NCBI RefSeq assembly: GCF_023078275.1
Contig: NC_062973.1
Location: 22,314,956 to 22,378,955, forward strand
Length of the DNA: 64,000 nucleotides
Direction: 5' to 3'
Origin: Leguminivora glycinivorella
Taxonomy: Eukaryota; Arthropoda; Insecta; Lepidoptera; Tortricidae
The position numbers and the translations under genes are program-made. Under the pieces are notes generated by a model, which was not told the DNA's origin, ran no database searches, and saw nothing but the letters and a program-made list of their open reading frames with translations. Positions within the stretch are counted from its first letter, which is position 1. Each line of letters starts with the position of its first letter. Positions 1 to 11,214 of this stretch are shown here, piece by piece.

Positions 1-82
1 AAAGGCCCATACATTTCAGGGCTTACCCTTTTTTGTATGGGCTTTGTCTGTCCCGTATTATATATTATCGTCCTTGCCATCA
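1..82. repeat. Dispersed repeat fragment
   Basis: This stretch resembles 51443-51513: both carry a 'ttttttgtatgggct' core followed by a similar tail ending near 'gtccttg'. No ends or TSD can be seen because the window starts inside it. The family is unknown. Confidence 0.35.
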
Positions 83-94
83 CCAAATAAAAAT

Positions 95-230
95 ACATAC
101 ACACATACGTATACTATACTCACACCTGTATTCCCCTAAGGGGTAGGCAAAGCACATGAAACCACTAAAGTATCAGTGCCACTCTTATAAATTAAAGGGC
201 TGAAACTTGAAAGAACACGGAAATAAAAAT
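95..230 (-). repeat. TATG-tailed retroposon, diverged fragment
   Basis: Reads on the minus strand as the 3' half of the short retroposon seen in full at 19326-19562 and 42644-42893. Shared landmarks are the 'cacctgtattccc' block, 'ggggtaggca' and 'tgccactctt'. It is diverged and 5'-truncated. The region from about 230 to 519 holds nothing I recognise. Confidence 0.5.
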
Positions 231-519
231 GGATAAACAGAAATCAAAATAAACGATGTCGTTCAATTTAAGTTTTGTCAATGGAAGTTATTTTAACAAG
301 TTCCAATAATAACATTTTATGTTTCCAAAGCTTATCCAAACGGTATATGTATTTGGAAGGAATCCAAACCATTCTCCTCTATGAGGCAAAAATGTCACTT
401 CAAGTCTCGGCGAAGCAAATGATGTGAGAATATACGTTTTGATATATATTTGCGACCAAAATACATTCGCATTTGTTTGATTAAAATGTGCTCTGTAATG
501 AAATACATGTTACCTGTGA

Positions 520-870
520 GGTACAGCGGGACAATTACGATTGGGGGCAATTTTCAACTGATCTATTTTTTTCACGATTTACACTATTAACTTGAGCTAC
601 ATATCCATTCAACACGCGTGCCTTATATAACCATGAACATTATAATATATTTAATAAGGTGCGTTAGGGTAATTTCGAATGACAGAAATGCTCTGGTAAT
701 TCCGAAAGGGGAATCTTGATATGAAGAAATAATGGTGATTTTTGTGCGACTTTCGAAATTAGACGACTTTCGGAGTTACCCTAATGCACCTTAATGCAAA
801 AATTGTAAAACAAGGAAAATAATCGAGTAGTTGAAAGTTGCCCCCCAGTCGTAATAGATCCGCTGTACCT
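520..870. mobile_element. TIR MITE carrying a nested MITE
   Basis: The ends are inverted copies of each other: 'aggtacagcggga' on the left and 'ccgctgtacct' on the right, followed inward by a 'gggggcaa' / 'ttgcccccc' pair, giving roughly 40-bp terminal inverted repeats. A second MITE (656-792) sits inside. Removing it leaves about 210 bp, nearly the same as the related element at 27316-27717 once its own guest is removed. No coding capacity, so it would have been moved by a transposase supplied elsewhere. Confidence 0.75.
656..792. mobile_element. Short TIR MITE nested in another MITE
   Basis: Termini 'aaggtgcgttagggtaa' and the inverse of 'ttaccctaatgcacctt' match with one mismatch over 17 bases. 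It lies in the middle of the 520-870 MITE, so it inserted later. The flank is TA-rich ('taat' / 'aatg'), so the exact TSD (possibly AAT) is ambiguous. Non-coding. Confidence 0.7.
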
Positions 871-1036
871 TCCGGAATTTTGGTTTAACGGAGAAATTAT
901 TACCTATTTGAGTGAGTATGAGGTTAAATCAATTAAAGTATCATTAAACGTGTTGTGCTTAAGGTGTAAAACTTTCTACCAACTAATAATTGGATAAACC
1001 TTTATTTATTAAAGTGAAACAATGACAAAATATACT

Positions 1037-1176
1037 TGTACAGTTCCTATGATTAACATCAGTAAAGTTAACGATTCGGGTTTTATATCTATCTTGCTCG
1101 CACTTATAAGATCCCGATAAGAGCCGAAGCCGAAGGGTAAAAGCCGAATCGTTAACTGATGTTAATCGCACTGTAT
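1037..1176. mobile_element. Palindromic MITE
   Basis: Arms around 1050-1085 and 1138-1172 are reverse complements: 'gattaacatcagt' and 'gttaacgattcgg' on the left against 'ccgaatcgttaac' and 'gatgttaatc' on the right, with a spacer of about 50 bp. Non-coding, foldable; family unknown. Confidence 0.6.
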
Positions 1177-1625
1177 AATCGCACTTTATATGTACTAGTA
1201 TTCAATAGTTACAAAAATAACTAGTGGCAGGTAGCTACAGGATACTTGCCTCCTAGTCAAATCAGCTTCCTTTTAAGAACTGTCAAAACGAATTTCAACG
1301 TCTTGCTAATATGGAATTAATATGAAATCGAATTGAGTGACGTCACGGTCAATTCAGTTACTTTATATATTTCTACCTGATCTATTAAATAGAAATTGGA
1401 TTTAAAAATTACTTCTATCCATATTTTTCTTATATTTATCTGATGCTTTATTTCGTGCATGGTATAAAATATTTTATTTTAAGTACAGTCAAGTTCCCTA
1501 TTGCTGTCAGTTTAGTTTTTATCATGTAGTTATTTTTCTGTAGTTTCTTAATTGAAATTGGTGTATTAAATAAATTGGAAATTATTAATTTAGAATGTTT
1601 TATATTTGACATAAGTGTATTTGTT

Positions 1626-1889
1626 GACGACCGGTCTGGCTCAGTCGGTAGTGACCCTGTCTGCTAAGCCGCGGTCCTGGGTTCGAATCCCGGTAAGGGC
1701 ATTTATTTGTGTGATGAGCACAGATATTTGTTCCTGAGTCATGGATGTTTTCTATGTATGTAAGTATGTATTTATCTATTTAAGTATGTATATCGTCGCT
1801 TAGCACCCATAGTACAAGCTTTGCTTAGTTTGGGGCTAAGTTGATCTGTGTAAGGTGTCCCCAATATTTATTTATTTATTTATTTATTT
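1626..1889 (+). mobile_element. tRNA-derived SINE, subfamily A (full length)
   Basis: The head looks like a tRNA. An A-box-like 'TGGCTCAGTCGG' at about 1637 and a B-box-like 'GGTTCGAATCC' at about 1679 form the internal RNA polymerase III promoter expected of such SINEs. A conserved middle ('gatgagcacagatatttg', 'ctgagtcatggatg'), a TA-rich linker and a 3' half with 'cgtcgcttagcaccc' follow, ending in (TTTA)n. The element encodes nothing and depends on a LINE for mobility. This is the reference copy for subfamily A here; other copies are at 13435-14346 (split), 28541-33640 (split), 47676-47738 and 53163-53424. Confidence 0.85.
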
Positions 1890-2442
1890 GTGTTTTTTCC
1901 TTTTTATTTCATGTTGTAGGTATTTTTGTTACTAAAAGATTTCTAACGCAATTGATATTATTCTTCTGGAAAAATGAAACAGAATAAAAATTAAATTGAA
2001 AACGTGAATTCAATAACTATTCACTTAAAAGAATATTAAAAAAGCGAGGAAGCCCGCGTTTATGAATATTGGACTATTTAATATCTATGTAGATATCCGT
2101 AAAATGGACAAAAAGGAGCCCGAAATTCCGCAATAGAGACAGGCGGCGGGTCCCTGGCGGTAGCAGTGTCTGCCTACATTAGCATATCAAAATTGCCACA
2201 AGCAATATCTTCTAAATGTTTCTCCAATATGCTAAAACTAAAAAGACTATGATTGTAAAAATCCGGTCGAGCGAAACAACGTTTGTGGAGCCGGTCCGAG
2301 ATTTTTGTGATTTAATATTCTATATTCTTTTAACTTACCTTCTTTGATAGACGTTCAATTCTCTGATAGACGCGTTCAATTTTGAAACGTTCTTAGTGTC
2401 AATTTCTTTGTAGTACGTTGATTGTAATATGACATATAACGG
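1890..2442. other. No recognised feature
   Basis: AT-rich DNA with a short GC-richer island near 2110-2180. No reading frame of interest, no inverted ends and no similarity to other parts of the window were seen. Confidence 0.5.
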
Positions 2443-2608
2443 TAAGTACAGATATTTGTTCCTGAGTCATGGATGTTTTCTACGTATATAGTATTTGTAT
2501 ATTATATAAATCGTTGTCTGAGTACCTGTAACACAAGCCATCTTGAGCTTACCGCGGGACTCAGTCAATCTGTGTAAGAATGTCCTATAATATTTGTTTA
2601 TTTATTTA
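2443..2608 (+). mobile_element. SINE subfamily B, 3' part
   Basis: Starts in the SINE middle ('gatatttgttcctgagtcat') and continues into the subfamily B tail ('gcttaccgcgggactcagtc', 'aatctgtgtaagaatgtcc', TTTA tail). The tRNA-like head is missing, as expected of 5' truncation. The B tail is alignable to the A tail but clearly diverged. Confidence 0.75.
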
Positions 2609-3056
2609 AATATTGAAATTATTTCTAGGAAGCCAATAGTTGCACAGTGTACCTGCGTGTTAATACATAGGTATTTATAAAGTATATTCATGTTGTTACA
2701 GCAGTTATATATTTCTCTCAGGGCTTTGGTTGGTCGCTGATAATATAAATATTATTTGTGTTATTTATGAATATTATTATTTATACATATAATGTTTTAT
2801 TAAGGCATGCGACTTTCAATCCGGCAGCTCAAACTCCAACTTACCAATGAGTTTTTCGGAACTTATGTACCTACAAAATTTGACCCTGCCTGCTAAGCCG
2901 CGGTCCAGGGTTCGAATCCCGGTAAGAGCATTTATTTGTGTGATGAGCACAGAAATATTTGTTCCTGAGTAATAAATGTTTACTATGTATTGGGTTGGCA
3001 CAAAAGTAATGAGACACTTGGTTTACGTTTTATATTTTTTATTATTATTACAATAC

Positions 3057-3073
3057 AAAAAGCTTAGTCGATG
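3057..3073. repeat. Target-site duplication of the RTE LINE, left copy
   Basis: The 17-bp sequence aaaaagcttagtcgatg here recurs exactly at 5203-5219, on the other side of the LINE. It is mariner sequence, containing the end of the transposase gene, which proves that the LINE landed in the mariner. Confidence 0.95.
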
Positions 3074-5177
3074 TCTCCAAAAGCCTAACTCAAAACAAGA
3101 TAGGGCGCCGGACATTACTAAATGGTGGCTGCTAAAAGGAGAGAAGGCAGAAAAGTTTAGGAAAGATCTCGAAGAGCTGACTATTAACATGGAAGATGAT
3201 GTGAATAGCATGTGGAAACAAATATCATCTGGGATTATGAAAGCGGCCAATAAAATTCTTGGTCGTACCAAACCTGGGCGGAAAACACTCAAAGAGACCT
3301 GGTGGTGGAGTGCCACGGTTCAAGCAGCATTGCAAGAAAAGAAGGCGGCTTTCAAGATCTGGCAGTCCACCAAAACCCAAGAACATAGAGACGCCTATAA
3401 AGTGGCGAAAAAGATGGCGAGAAAATCGGTTTCCATTGCAAAAAGAAACGCAACAGGATCTCTGTACGCTACCCTTGAAAGTAGAGAAGGGCAGAAGGAG
3501 ATATATAAATTGGCAAAATCCCGAAATAAGGCATCACAAGATCCCATAAAAACCAGAGTTATCAAAGGCACTGATGGGAAGCTTTTGTACAAGGACTACG
3601 ACATTTTGGCAGTGTGGTATAATTATTACAACCAGCTTTTAAATACGACAACAAGAACGGTCGACCTCCCAGTGGCCGAGAAAAATCTCGGGCTCATCCC
3701 ACCTATATCACCCCAGGAGGTTAAAGCGGCGCTACGGAAAATGTCTAATAAGAAGTCCACGGGTCCTGATGGTATCCCCATTGAAGCCTGGAAGTGCCTG
3801 GAGGAGAAAGGAATATACCTTCTTACTCATCTATTTCTGAAAGCCTGGGAATGTTCAACTATACCGGACCCATGGAGAATAAGCACCATCGTTCCCCTCT
3901 ACAAAGGCAAAGGTAGTAGATACGAGTGCAATAACTATCGCGGGATAAAGTTGATGAGCCACACGATGAAGCTGTATGAACGGGTGATCGATGCCCGGTT
4001 AAGAGCAGAGAGGTCCTTATCAAAGAACCAATACGGTTTCGTCCCGGGGCTGTCCACTATCGACCCTATGTTTGCCATAAACTTGGTTGCACAGGAATTC
4101 AGGGCCAAAAACACGCCGCTTTTCATCGCTTTTCTAGACATGGAAAAGGCATTTGATCGTGTTCCTCGTCCGACAATCTGGTGGAGTCTTCGCAAGAAAA
4201 ATATCCCAGAGAGGTACATTGACATAATAGCTGACATGTATAAAAGCGTGAAATCCGTAATTCGAACCACAGTGGGGCAAACCAAGCCAATAGCGGTTAC
4301 AGAAGGGGTACACCAAGGGTCTGTGCTAAGTCCGTATCTCTTCTGTCTGGTGATGGATGCGCTCACTGAACATGCCCAAACCAAAGCGCCATGGACATTT
4401 ATTTACGCAGACGATGTAGCCATCTGCACAACATCCCGAGAAGAGTTAGAGGATGCTCTCGGTGATTGGAAACGTCAGTTAGAAGCGGGTGGGCTAATGC
4501 TAAGTATTTCCAAGTCCCAATACATGGTGTGTAACAAACCCAACCAACTTGAAGACCCTCTCGTTATCGATGGACAACAAGTCACTAGATGTGACGAATA
4601 CAAATACTTGGGTACCATGTTACATGCTTCAGGAAATTTGGAAGGGAACTTGCAGCACCGTATCGCCGCTGCCTGGCTAAAGTGGCGTGAAGTGACGGGT
4701 GTTACCTGCGACCGGAGGATGCCTGTGAAGCTTAAAGGCCTTGTCTATAAAAGCATAATAAGACCAGTTCTAACTTATGGGAGTGAAACGTGGGCTATGA
4801 AGCAGGAACATGTCCGGTCTGTCCAAGTCACAGAAATGAAGATGCTTCGGTGGATGTGCGGAGTAACGAGGCTCGACAGGATACGCAATGAACATGTTCG
4901 CGGTAGCCTCGGAGTACGTGATATCGCCGATAAGCTACAAGAAAGTCGACTGAGATGGTATGGACACGTGAAAAGAAGGCCTCCTGAGTACATAGGAAAC
5001 GTTGCTATGGATCTGAGCATTGCTGGGTCCCGAGGAAGAGGAAGACCGAAGATGAGATGGGCAGATACCATAGCAAAAGACATGAGAGCCTGTGACGTTT
5101 CAGTCGACGACACGTCCGATTGTGCGAAGTGGAAGGAAAGGACAGGAAAAGCAGACCCCAAAATCAGATGGGAATAA
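3074..5177 (+). CDS. Reverse transcriptase of an RTE-like LINE (N-terminally truncated)
   Basis: Encodes the reverse transcriptase that copies element RNA at a nicked genomic site. Visible motifs in order: 'STGPDGIP' and 'NNYRGIKL' (fingers region), 'FLDMEKAFDRVPR' (first catalytic aspartate), 'GVHQGSVLSPYLF', the catalytic 'YADD' at 4404-4415, 'YKYLGTMLH', then the RTE-style C-terminal stretch with 'LRWYGHVKRR' and 'GRGRPKMRW'. The endonuclease domain expected upstream is absent. The open frame runs back to an ATG at 2976, but codons before 3074 come from SINE and mariner sequence, so that start is accidental. No frameshift or stop interrupts the RT part. It is probably inactive for lack of the endonuclease and promoter. 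Confidence 0.88.
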
Positions 5178-5202
5178 TAATGCTGAGGAGAGAGAGAGAG
5201 AG
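3074..5202 (+). mobile_element. RTE-like non-LTR retrotransposon (5'-truncated)
   Basis: A 2129-bp insertion bounded by a perfect 17-bp TSD. The 3' untranslated part is only about 25 nt and ends in a (GA)n simple repeat, as in RTE-type LINEs, which have very short 3' UTRs and simple-repeat tails. The coding part starts downstream of where an endonuclease domain would be, so the copy is truncated at its 5' end. The reading frame is still open to its stop, which points to a fairly young insertion. Confidence 0.9.
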
Positions 5203-5219
5203 AAAAAGCTTAGTCGATG
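5203..5219. repeat. Target-site duplication of the RTE LINE, right copy
   Basis: Exact repeat of 3057-3073. It also holds the stop codon of the mariner transposase (5210-5212, minus strand), so the LINE insertion did not remove the transposase C-terminus. Confidence 0.95.
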
Positions 5220-6251
5220 ATGTAATCACCATTAGCATCTATGACTTCTTGCCAACGATCCAGCAAAGTTTGGATGCCTTTCGCCCAGAACTCTGATGGC
5301 TGTGCCTCGAAAAAGTTGTTCAACTCCACCTGTACATCATGGAAATCATTGAATTGTTTACCCCGCAAATGTCGTTTCAGGGCTCTAAACAAATGAAAGT
5401 CTGATGGTGCGAGGGCTGGAGAATAAGGTGGGTGGGGTCGATACCCACCCAGAACTTGGGCTGGGAGACGATTCTCCCAGCCCAAGTTCTGCAGCTGTTG
5501 GCGAACGGTAGATGCGACATGAGGTCGAGCGTTATCATGTAGTAAAATTACAGTGGCTCGTCTTCGTCGTTTTTTCTTGATAGCAGAAGATAGTTCGGTG
5601 AGCTGTGTTGAATATTTGTTAACGTTTACAGTTTCATTGTGTAATAGTTCATGAAAGAGCATGCCTTGCGAGTCCCAGAAACAACAAAGCAAAACTTTTA
5701 AGCGGTTCTTTTGACTCAGCTTCGGTTGAGTTGGTGGCGTTTCTTCTCGAGGCAGCCAAAAGGCACGACGTGTATCGTTCTCATAATAAATCCATGATTC
5801 ATCTCCCGTAACCAGATCAGTCAAAAACTCTTTACGTCGGGGTCGCAGCAAAAGTGATTGACAGATGGCGACACGGACTGCACGACTGGCGTCAGTAAGA
5901 ATGTGCGGTACCCATCGAGCCAAAACTTTTCGATACCCAAGCTCATGCAGATGGTATTCCACAGCGTGGTGACTGCAGTTAAGTGCTTCCGCTAATTCAC
6001 GAGTAGTAGCATCAGGATTCGACTGTAGTTCGCGGCGTAAATCGTCATCATTGAATGCAGGTGGTCGCCCTGAGCGTGACTGACTTTCAAGGCTCCTGTC
6101 TCCTGATTTAAAACAAACCATCTGGACACCAAGGCATGGCTTGTACTTCCAGCGCCCAATGCAGTGTTGATATTGTCAGCCGCAGCCCGCGCACTGTGGC
6201 CTTACAAAAGTACTCGTATAAGTAAAGTGTTCGAACTTGTCGCTCGTCCAT
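5210..6251 (-). pseudogene. mariner transposase (DD34D family), broken
   Basis: Cut-and-paste transposase relic, probably of the elegans/briggsae type of mariner (inference). A 303-codon open stretch covers 5210-6121. It shows 'SGRPPAF', the second helix-turn-helix region, 'WVPH' and the catalytic motifs 'GDESW' (first D), 'HDNARPH' (second D) and 'APSDFHLF' (third D). The likely original ATG is at 6249-6251. Between it and 6121 the N-terminal helix-turn-helix is readable only by switching frame twice. The spacing from the second to the third aspartate is 44 residues instead of the 34 that define the family, because of a 30-bp hairpin-forming insertion at about 5451-5490. The conserved 'SPDLAP' reads SPALAP. 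No active enzyme is expected. Confidence 0.92.
5451..5490. repeat. Hairpin insertion inside the mariner transposase
   Basis: Two perfect 17-bp arms (5451-5467 and 5474-5490, beginning agaacttgggctgggag) are separated by a 6-base loop. One arm is normal transposase coding sequence; the other is an extra inverted copy, which accounts for the ten surplus codons between the last two catalytic aspartates. Confidence 0.9.
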
Positions 6252-6545
6252 TTTATTTCAATCTAACTAAACCAATCACGAGGGCGGCTTTATATACCCT
6301 CACATTAGAAGTACCTAGAATGTTCTACAACATACTAGAATATTATCGAAAACAATTAACTTAAGAAAGGAAATGTATAGAGTTTTGTAGAGTGTGTCAT
6401 TACTTTTGTGCCAACCCAATATATAAGTATGTGTATATTACCTATACATATATATCGTTGTATGAGTACCCGCAACACAAGCCTTCTTGAGCTTACCGTG
6501 GGACTCAGTCAATCTGTGTAAGAATGCGTATAATATTTATTTATT

Positions 6546-6945
6546 AAAATGTCATTTGATTTTTGTGGGTCGTTTTCCGGTAAATAAAAATGTCTTGAGG
6601 AAACCTGACTAATCCCAATAGGGCATCGCTTATCCTCTGGGTTAAAGGCCTAATGTCATTTCGGAAAAACTACCGTCTAAGCTTAATTTTGGGATTAGTT
6701 AGCCAAAAACATGAAAACTCTCATGAGCGGTGGCAAAATGGCAGGATAACGTTAAAAAGTGGAAGGAGACATCGTATATTAAAAGTCGGGGACATTTTAT
6801 GAGAAATATATAACAATATCTCATTGTCTATACACGACTATGTGCCTCTATTTTATCTATTGTTCCACGGTAAGCGTCTCAGAGGCGACGGAGCCACAAA
6901 GCGGAAAACGTACATTATACCTCTTATATACATAAGCAGCGTCTA
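6546..6945. other. No recognised feature
   Basis: AT-rich sequence between the split SINE and the next TIR element. No motifs, repeats or plausible coding sequence seen. Confidence 0.5.
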
Positions 6946-6947
6946 TA

Positions 6948-7615
6948 CAGGGTGTCCCCCAGGGCTATGCCACAATTGCCACATGGAGGGAAAGTGCCTA
7001 AAATATCATAGATAGGATAGGATATTTTACTGAAAGAAGACTTTTTTTAAGTTGGTATAACTGCAGTCAATTTTTTATTTAATTGTATGATCAAAATTTA
7101 AAGCATTGCACGACTACGAGTCTGCATTTAAAATGATAAAATTTGTGGATTTCCTTTTATTTACGCCACTTTGTTATTTAGAAGAAAATAATCCTTGTGA
7201 TGAAGCCTTTATATTTTAGCTAGGTAGTAGTGTAAAAGCCTCGAACTGTTTGAATGTTGCTGCACGCCTGTTATTGGTGCATAAATATTATGGGTGTCCT
7301 CTATTGTCACATTATATTCTTTGCATTGTTTATGTACTGTTGGTGTGTCGTTTATAATAAAATAAAAAAATAAATAAAAGCCTTTCGATCAGTATGACAA
7401 AACTTCAGGGATTTTTTTTTCTCGTGTAGCGAGTCCGGTTTAAACATGTAATTAATCAAAAATCTATGAATACAGTTTCACTAAGTTTTAAAAACAAAAT
7501 AAAGTTTTCTTTCGAAAAATATCCTATATTATTTGAAATTTGAGCTACTTTTTTTCCACTCCCTCCATCCTCCTTCTTACTTTCCCTCTATGTGGCGTAG
7601 CTGTGGGACACCCTG
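6948..7615. mobile_element. Non-autonomous TIR transposon (cagggtgtccc ends)
   Basis: Ends 'cagggtgtccc' and 'gggacaccctg' are exact inverted repeats, and similarity continues inward ('ggctatgccac' vs 'gtggcgtagc', 'gagggaaag' vs 'ctttccctc') for about 45 bp. Both sides have a TA dinucleotide (6946-6947, 7616-7617), consistent with a TA-specific transposase. The 668-bp interior encodes nothing I recognise. Confidence 0.8.
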
Positions 7616-7870
7616 TAAAGTAAATAATTTCCTGAACGTGCGCTCAAATTAATCTACTATAATATCCGTCTTGTCTCATAAGGGTAATAAAGCGCAAATT
7701 ATATATGGACAATAAATACAAGTTCAGTAATTGGCAGTTCGTTTTATTATATTTGGTTCTATAGAAATAACATGGCAACAGTGTTAAGAGTATTGAGACG
7801 ATTGAATTCTCCATACAAACGTAGTTTTCATTTTTCCTTCCTGGATATTTATATTATAGAAAATCATTTA

Positions 7871-7983
7871 GGACCACTTGTACCACCCGCTTAACTCAAG
7901 GTTAGTGGGCTGTCAACTGTCAAATTCCATATAAAATGGTGGGTTAACCTAGGGTTAACCCTCCATTTTCGGTGGTGCAACCC
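7871..7983. mobile_element. Short palindromic MITE
   Basis: 'ggaccacttgtaccacccg' on the left corresponds to the inverse of 'cggtggtgcaaccc' on the right, with 'gggttaacctagggttaaccc' near the right arm. About 113 bp and non-coding. Confidence 0.6.
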
Positions 7984-7989
7984 TTATAG

Positions 7990-10790
7990 GTACACACTTC
8001 GAAGTATTTAATCAATATTTATATACCCTTGCATTTTTACTTTGAATTTTCAATTATTCTGAGAGTGAGTAATTAGATTTTTGCTCCCAAAATATAGTGA
8101 CGAAAAAATAGGATAAAAACACGTGAAATTTTGCAAAAATAATTCTTATAATGTCAATATTACCGAAGGAAATAAGGTCTACAGTTGTATCAATAAACAG
8201 GTTTCGGGTCCTCCCTTTTCGTCTTAATACAATAACGAAGGAATAGAGGACATAACAAGTCAAGTTCCGCATCTCGCGTCAGTAGCCATCCCTTCGCTAA
8301 CTGAATAACAACAATAAGAAAAACCCGGTCGCCGGTGACGACGGAACTCCTTTAGGCCAGTGAAATGAGATAAAAAGAAAGTTTTGACGAATTAATTCTC
8401 AGCAAGCTGGAAATCGACAGCATAGCTTTATTAGGTTCTAAATGCAAGTCATTCGAGTTTCCTACATCCCCAGAGCTGTGCAAAAATATTAGGAGACGAA
8501 ACAGATATTTTTTTTTCTTGGGTTGTCAAACCACTACATAAATGATTTGACAACCCAGAGACTGAACTCAACAATTTCAATACTTGAAGGATCAACCATT
8601 CATTAAAAGGCGTTTACGATCCTTCATCATCGTCATACCAACATTTTGGAAATATTGGCCATTTTTTAAAACATCACAACGAATTTACATATTTTATTAC
8701 ACAAACACAACTAATTTACATATTTTTTTAGGTTCTGGGAGATCATCTTTCGTCATGATTTAAGAAACTTTCGAGCTTAAAAAAAAAGATAATTTTTTTC
8801 CTCAACTTCATGGACGGTGTAAACATTTACAAGCATGTGAAGATATAAAGACAATTTATAGCTAGCTTACTGAAAATTACACTTTCGAAAAAATCTTCAA
8901 TGACTGGCCTACTTGCCAATCTAATATGAAATCGGACGATAAGGAAACAGTTCCATTGACAAATAATAAACAGACTGCTCCATTTTGTTTTCCCGATAAC
9001 TGTATTAAGAACAAGGCTAATAAATTAATACAGTTATGTGAGTTGAAGACGAAATCAAAGATTTCATGGCAACATTAAACAGTCGTGCAATATCATGGGA
9101 TGGTTTAAAATTGGCTTTATTTGGGGAGAGATTCTCTAAATTTGATTAGAATTTTTTTATGCGTTTTGTTTGCATATTTGGATATAAGTAGGCATGTTAA
9201 AATGTTCGTATATATTTTTTTAATATTGAATGGAAATAACTAAATTGTAGGTACAAAATAGACTGTAGGATGTGGGTTCAATTGCGTAGTGCTTCAATCG
9301 TGTAATTCTTACCTACTTGTGGGATGATGTATGTAATTCCTCAGTACAAGATCTCCCGACCAATACTATCACATGCTTCATTATATACTGAAATTTCTTT
9401 CTTGGAAATTCTGTGAGCGTATTTCCATCACTTCTCCATCAGTCAATTTAGGCGGAAAATCTGATCGCTAGAGCAGCGATTTCTATGAAACCTACACTGA
9501 TAGTCCCCTAGGACTTTTTTCAGGAATGATTTCAGTCGACTCAACGGCACATATGACAAAAATTAACATTTTCCGTGAAGTCTAAAAACTCATGATAAAA
9601 GCTCGATTTAGGTACTTGGACCGTCCACATATTATTATTTTTTTCCACTCCCGAACTGTTTTATTCGTCATTTACAGGGTCGTGCATAGATCTTTAAAAT
9701 CCTACATAAATGTATATTCCCAAAGCCAGCGTCCGACGGCTTTTAGCGCATGCGCACAGTATCGAAAAAACTGAAAACGCATTGTTTGGCTCTGTAGACA
9801 TGGCAACGCATTGTTATAACGATACAGCGCGCGTGCGCGGGAAGGCTTTGGGCAGCTGAGCTGACAGTGCAAACCTTTGAGTCAAAATAAAGGAAACAGT
9901 GTGAATTTCACGAAAGTTATTCAAGAAAACTATTAAAAACTAAGTGCATGGTCGTAGATAAAGTATTGTATGCAAAGGTGTTTAACTGAGTCAAAAAATT
10001 TGAGGCGAAGCCGAACCCACGCCACTCGTTTTTTTGGCCTCCTTTAAACGTGTGTTGCATAAAATACTATTATGAATTTATGATACACGCGGAAAATGCG
10101 AATGCGTGCACAGAATAACAAACCTGATACTATTGCGCAACGTATCAGTTATTAAATTCCCGATTAAAGCATGTTTCAATTAATTGTCACCGTCCGAAAC
10201 ACAGTGCTGCTGGAAATATTAAATTCCTTTTAACGAGTGAACTCGAGAAATATTTACCCTCTATGAATACATCATCAGATGGAGTATTTATAAAGAGATT
10301 CTGCTCAACATGTAGCAATCATGACTTAAGAATATATTGGATCAATTATATAGAAAAACTTAATAAAAAATAGGAGTTGGTATCAAAGTCAGCAGTTGTG
10401 CCAGCAATAAATAAAAAATATACATACCAATAAGTTATTCATAAGTAACAATACGATATTGTGCCTACGGATTAAATTAATAATATTTCAGATCGAATTC
10501 GCGAGCCTCAACTAAAGTATTTGTAGTAACCACAGCTACAGCCAGTTTTCAAAACTTCACAATGATAAGTCTCTAGGAGGCGATCTGTGCTATTTACTGA
10601 GAATTTCGTCAGAAGTACGGAACCGTTTAATTTATTTTGTCCTTAAAGCGAACACTTTTGATGTAAATTCAACTATAATTGAGTTTTGTAATTATTTTTA
10701 CAAATATTTAACTGAGAAGAATTCGTTGAGGCTGTCGTAATCTGACACGGTTGTTTCATAAGTTTGATAAAACGGGTTACTTCATTAATA
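7990..10790. other. Mostly unrecognised AT-rich DNA
   Basis: No TE protein, SINE or long inverted repeat is visible. The only structure is a short hairpin at 8519-8555 ('tgggttgtcaaa' / 'tttgacaaccca', spacer about 15). The stretch may be old single-copy DNA. Confidence 0.4.
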
Positions 10791-10792
10791 AA

Positions 10793-10795
<3 letters not shown>

Positions 10796-10822
<27 letters not shown>
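10796..10822. repeat. (TA)n microsatellite
   Basis: An uninterrupted TA dinucleotide run of about 26 bp. Confidence 0.95.
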
Positions 10823-10825
<3 letters not shown>

Positions 10826-11214
10826 CCTAATATTTTTCCTATTGTCATGAACCAAAAGGCCAAAAATTTTGAAAAACCAAATCGTGTCGTAGTTGATGAA
10901 ATGTTCATTTATTATTTTTCTTCTATTTAGTATTGGCGTTATTTTATGTACTTTTCCCTTGTCTTTCTTTTCTACAAAGTCTTAATACCGACATATTTCT
11001 GTACTATATATACATACTAAGATGTCAAATGTCCGCCGTTTATAGAGTTGCTGCATAGAGGTGAGTTGTGACAGAGGAAAGTGACAACGTCGATTTTTGG
11101 AAACTTATTAATTACGAAAAGTTAAAGTTCGCAACAGCGCATATTTTTTAGTACAAGTCGGGCTAGCAAACGCGCGCTATTGCAAACTTATTAATGAATA
11201 AGTTTACAAAACGT

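Larger units (their letters stand above)
2990..6419 (-). mobile_element. mariner transposon interrupted by a LINE
   Basis: Terminal inverted repeats of 28 bp lie at 2990-3017 and 6392-6419, beginning 'ttgggttggcacaaaagta', with one mismatch. They are flanked by the TA duplication typical of Tc1/mariner elements (2988-2989 and 6420-6421). Subtracting the nested LINE and one copy of its TSD leaves 1284 bp, the normal size of a mariner. The transposase is on the minus strand and is broken. The element sits inside a SINE B and hosts an RTE LINE, so the order is SINE, then mariner, then LINE. Confidence 0.93.
2881..6545 (+). mobile_element. SINE subfamily B, split by a mariner
   Basis: The 5' part (2881-2987) has the B-box region 'gggttcgaatcccgg' and the conserved middle. 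The 3' part resumes at 6422 with 'tataagtatgtgta', then the B tail ('cttaccgtgggactcagtca') ending at about 6545. The two halves join cleanly when the mariner and one TA are removed. The first ~30 bases of the tRNA-like head are missing, so the SINE was already 5'-truncated. Confidence 0.8.
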
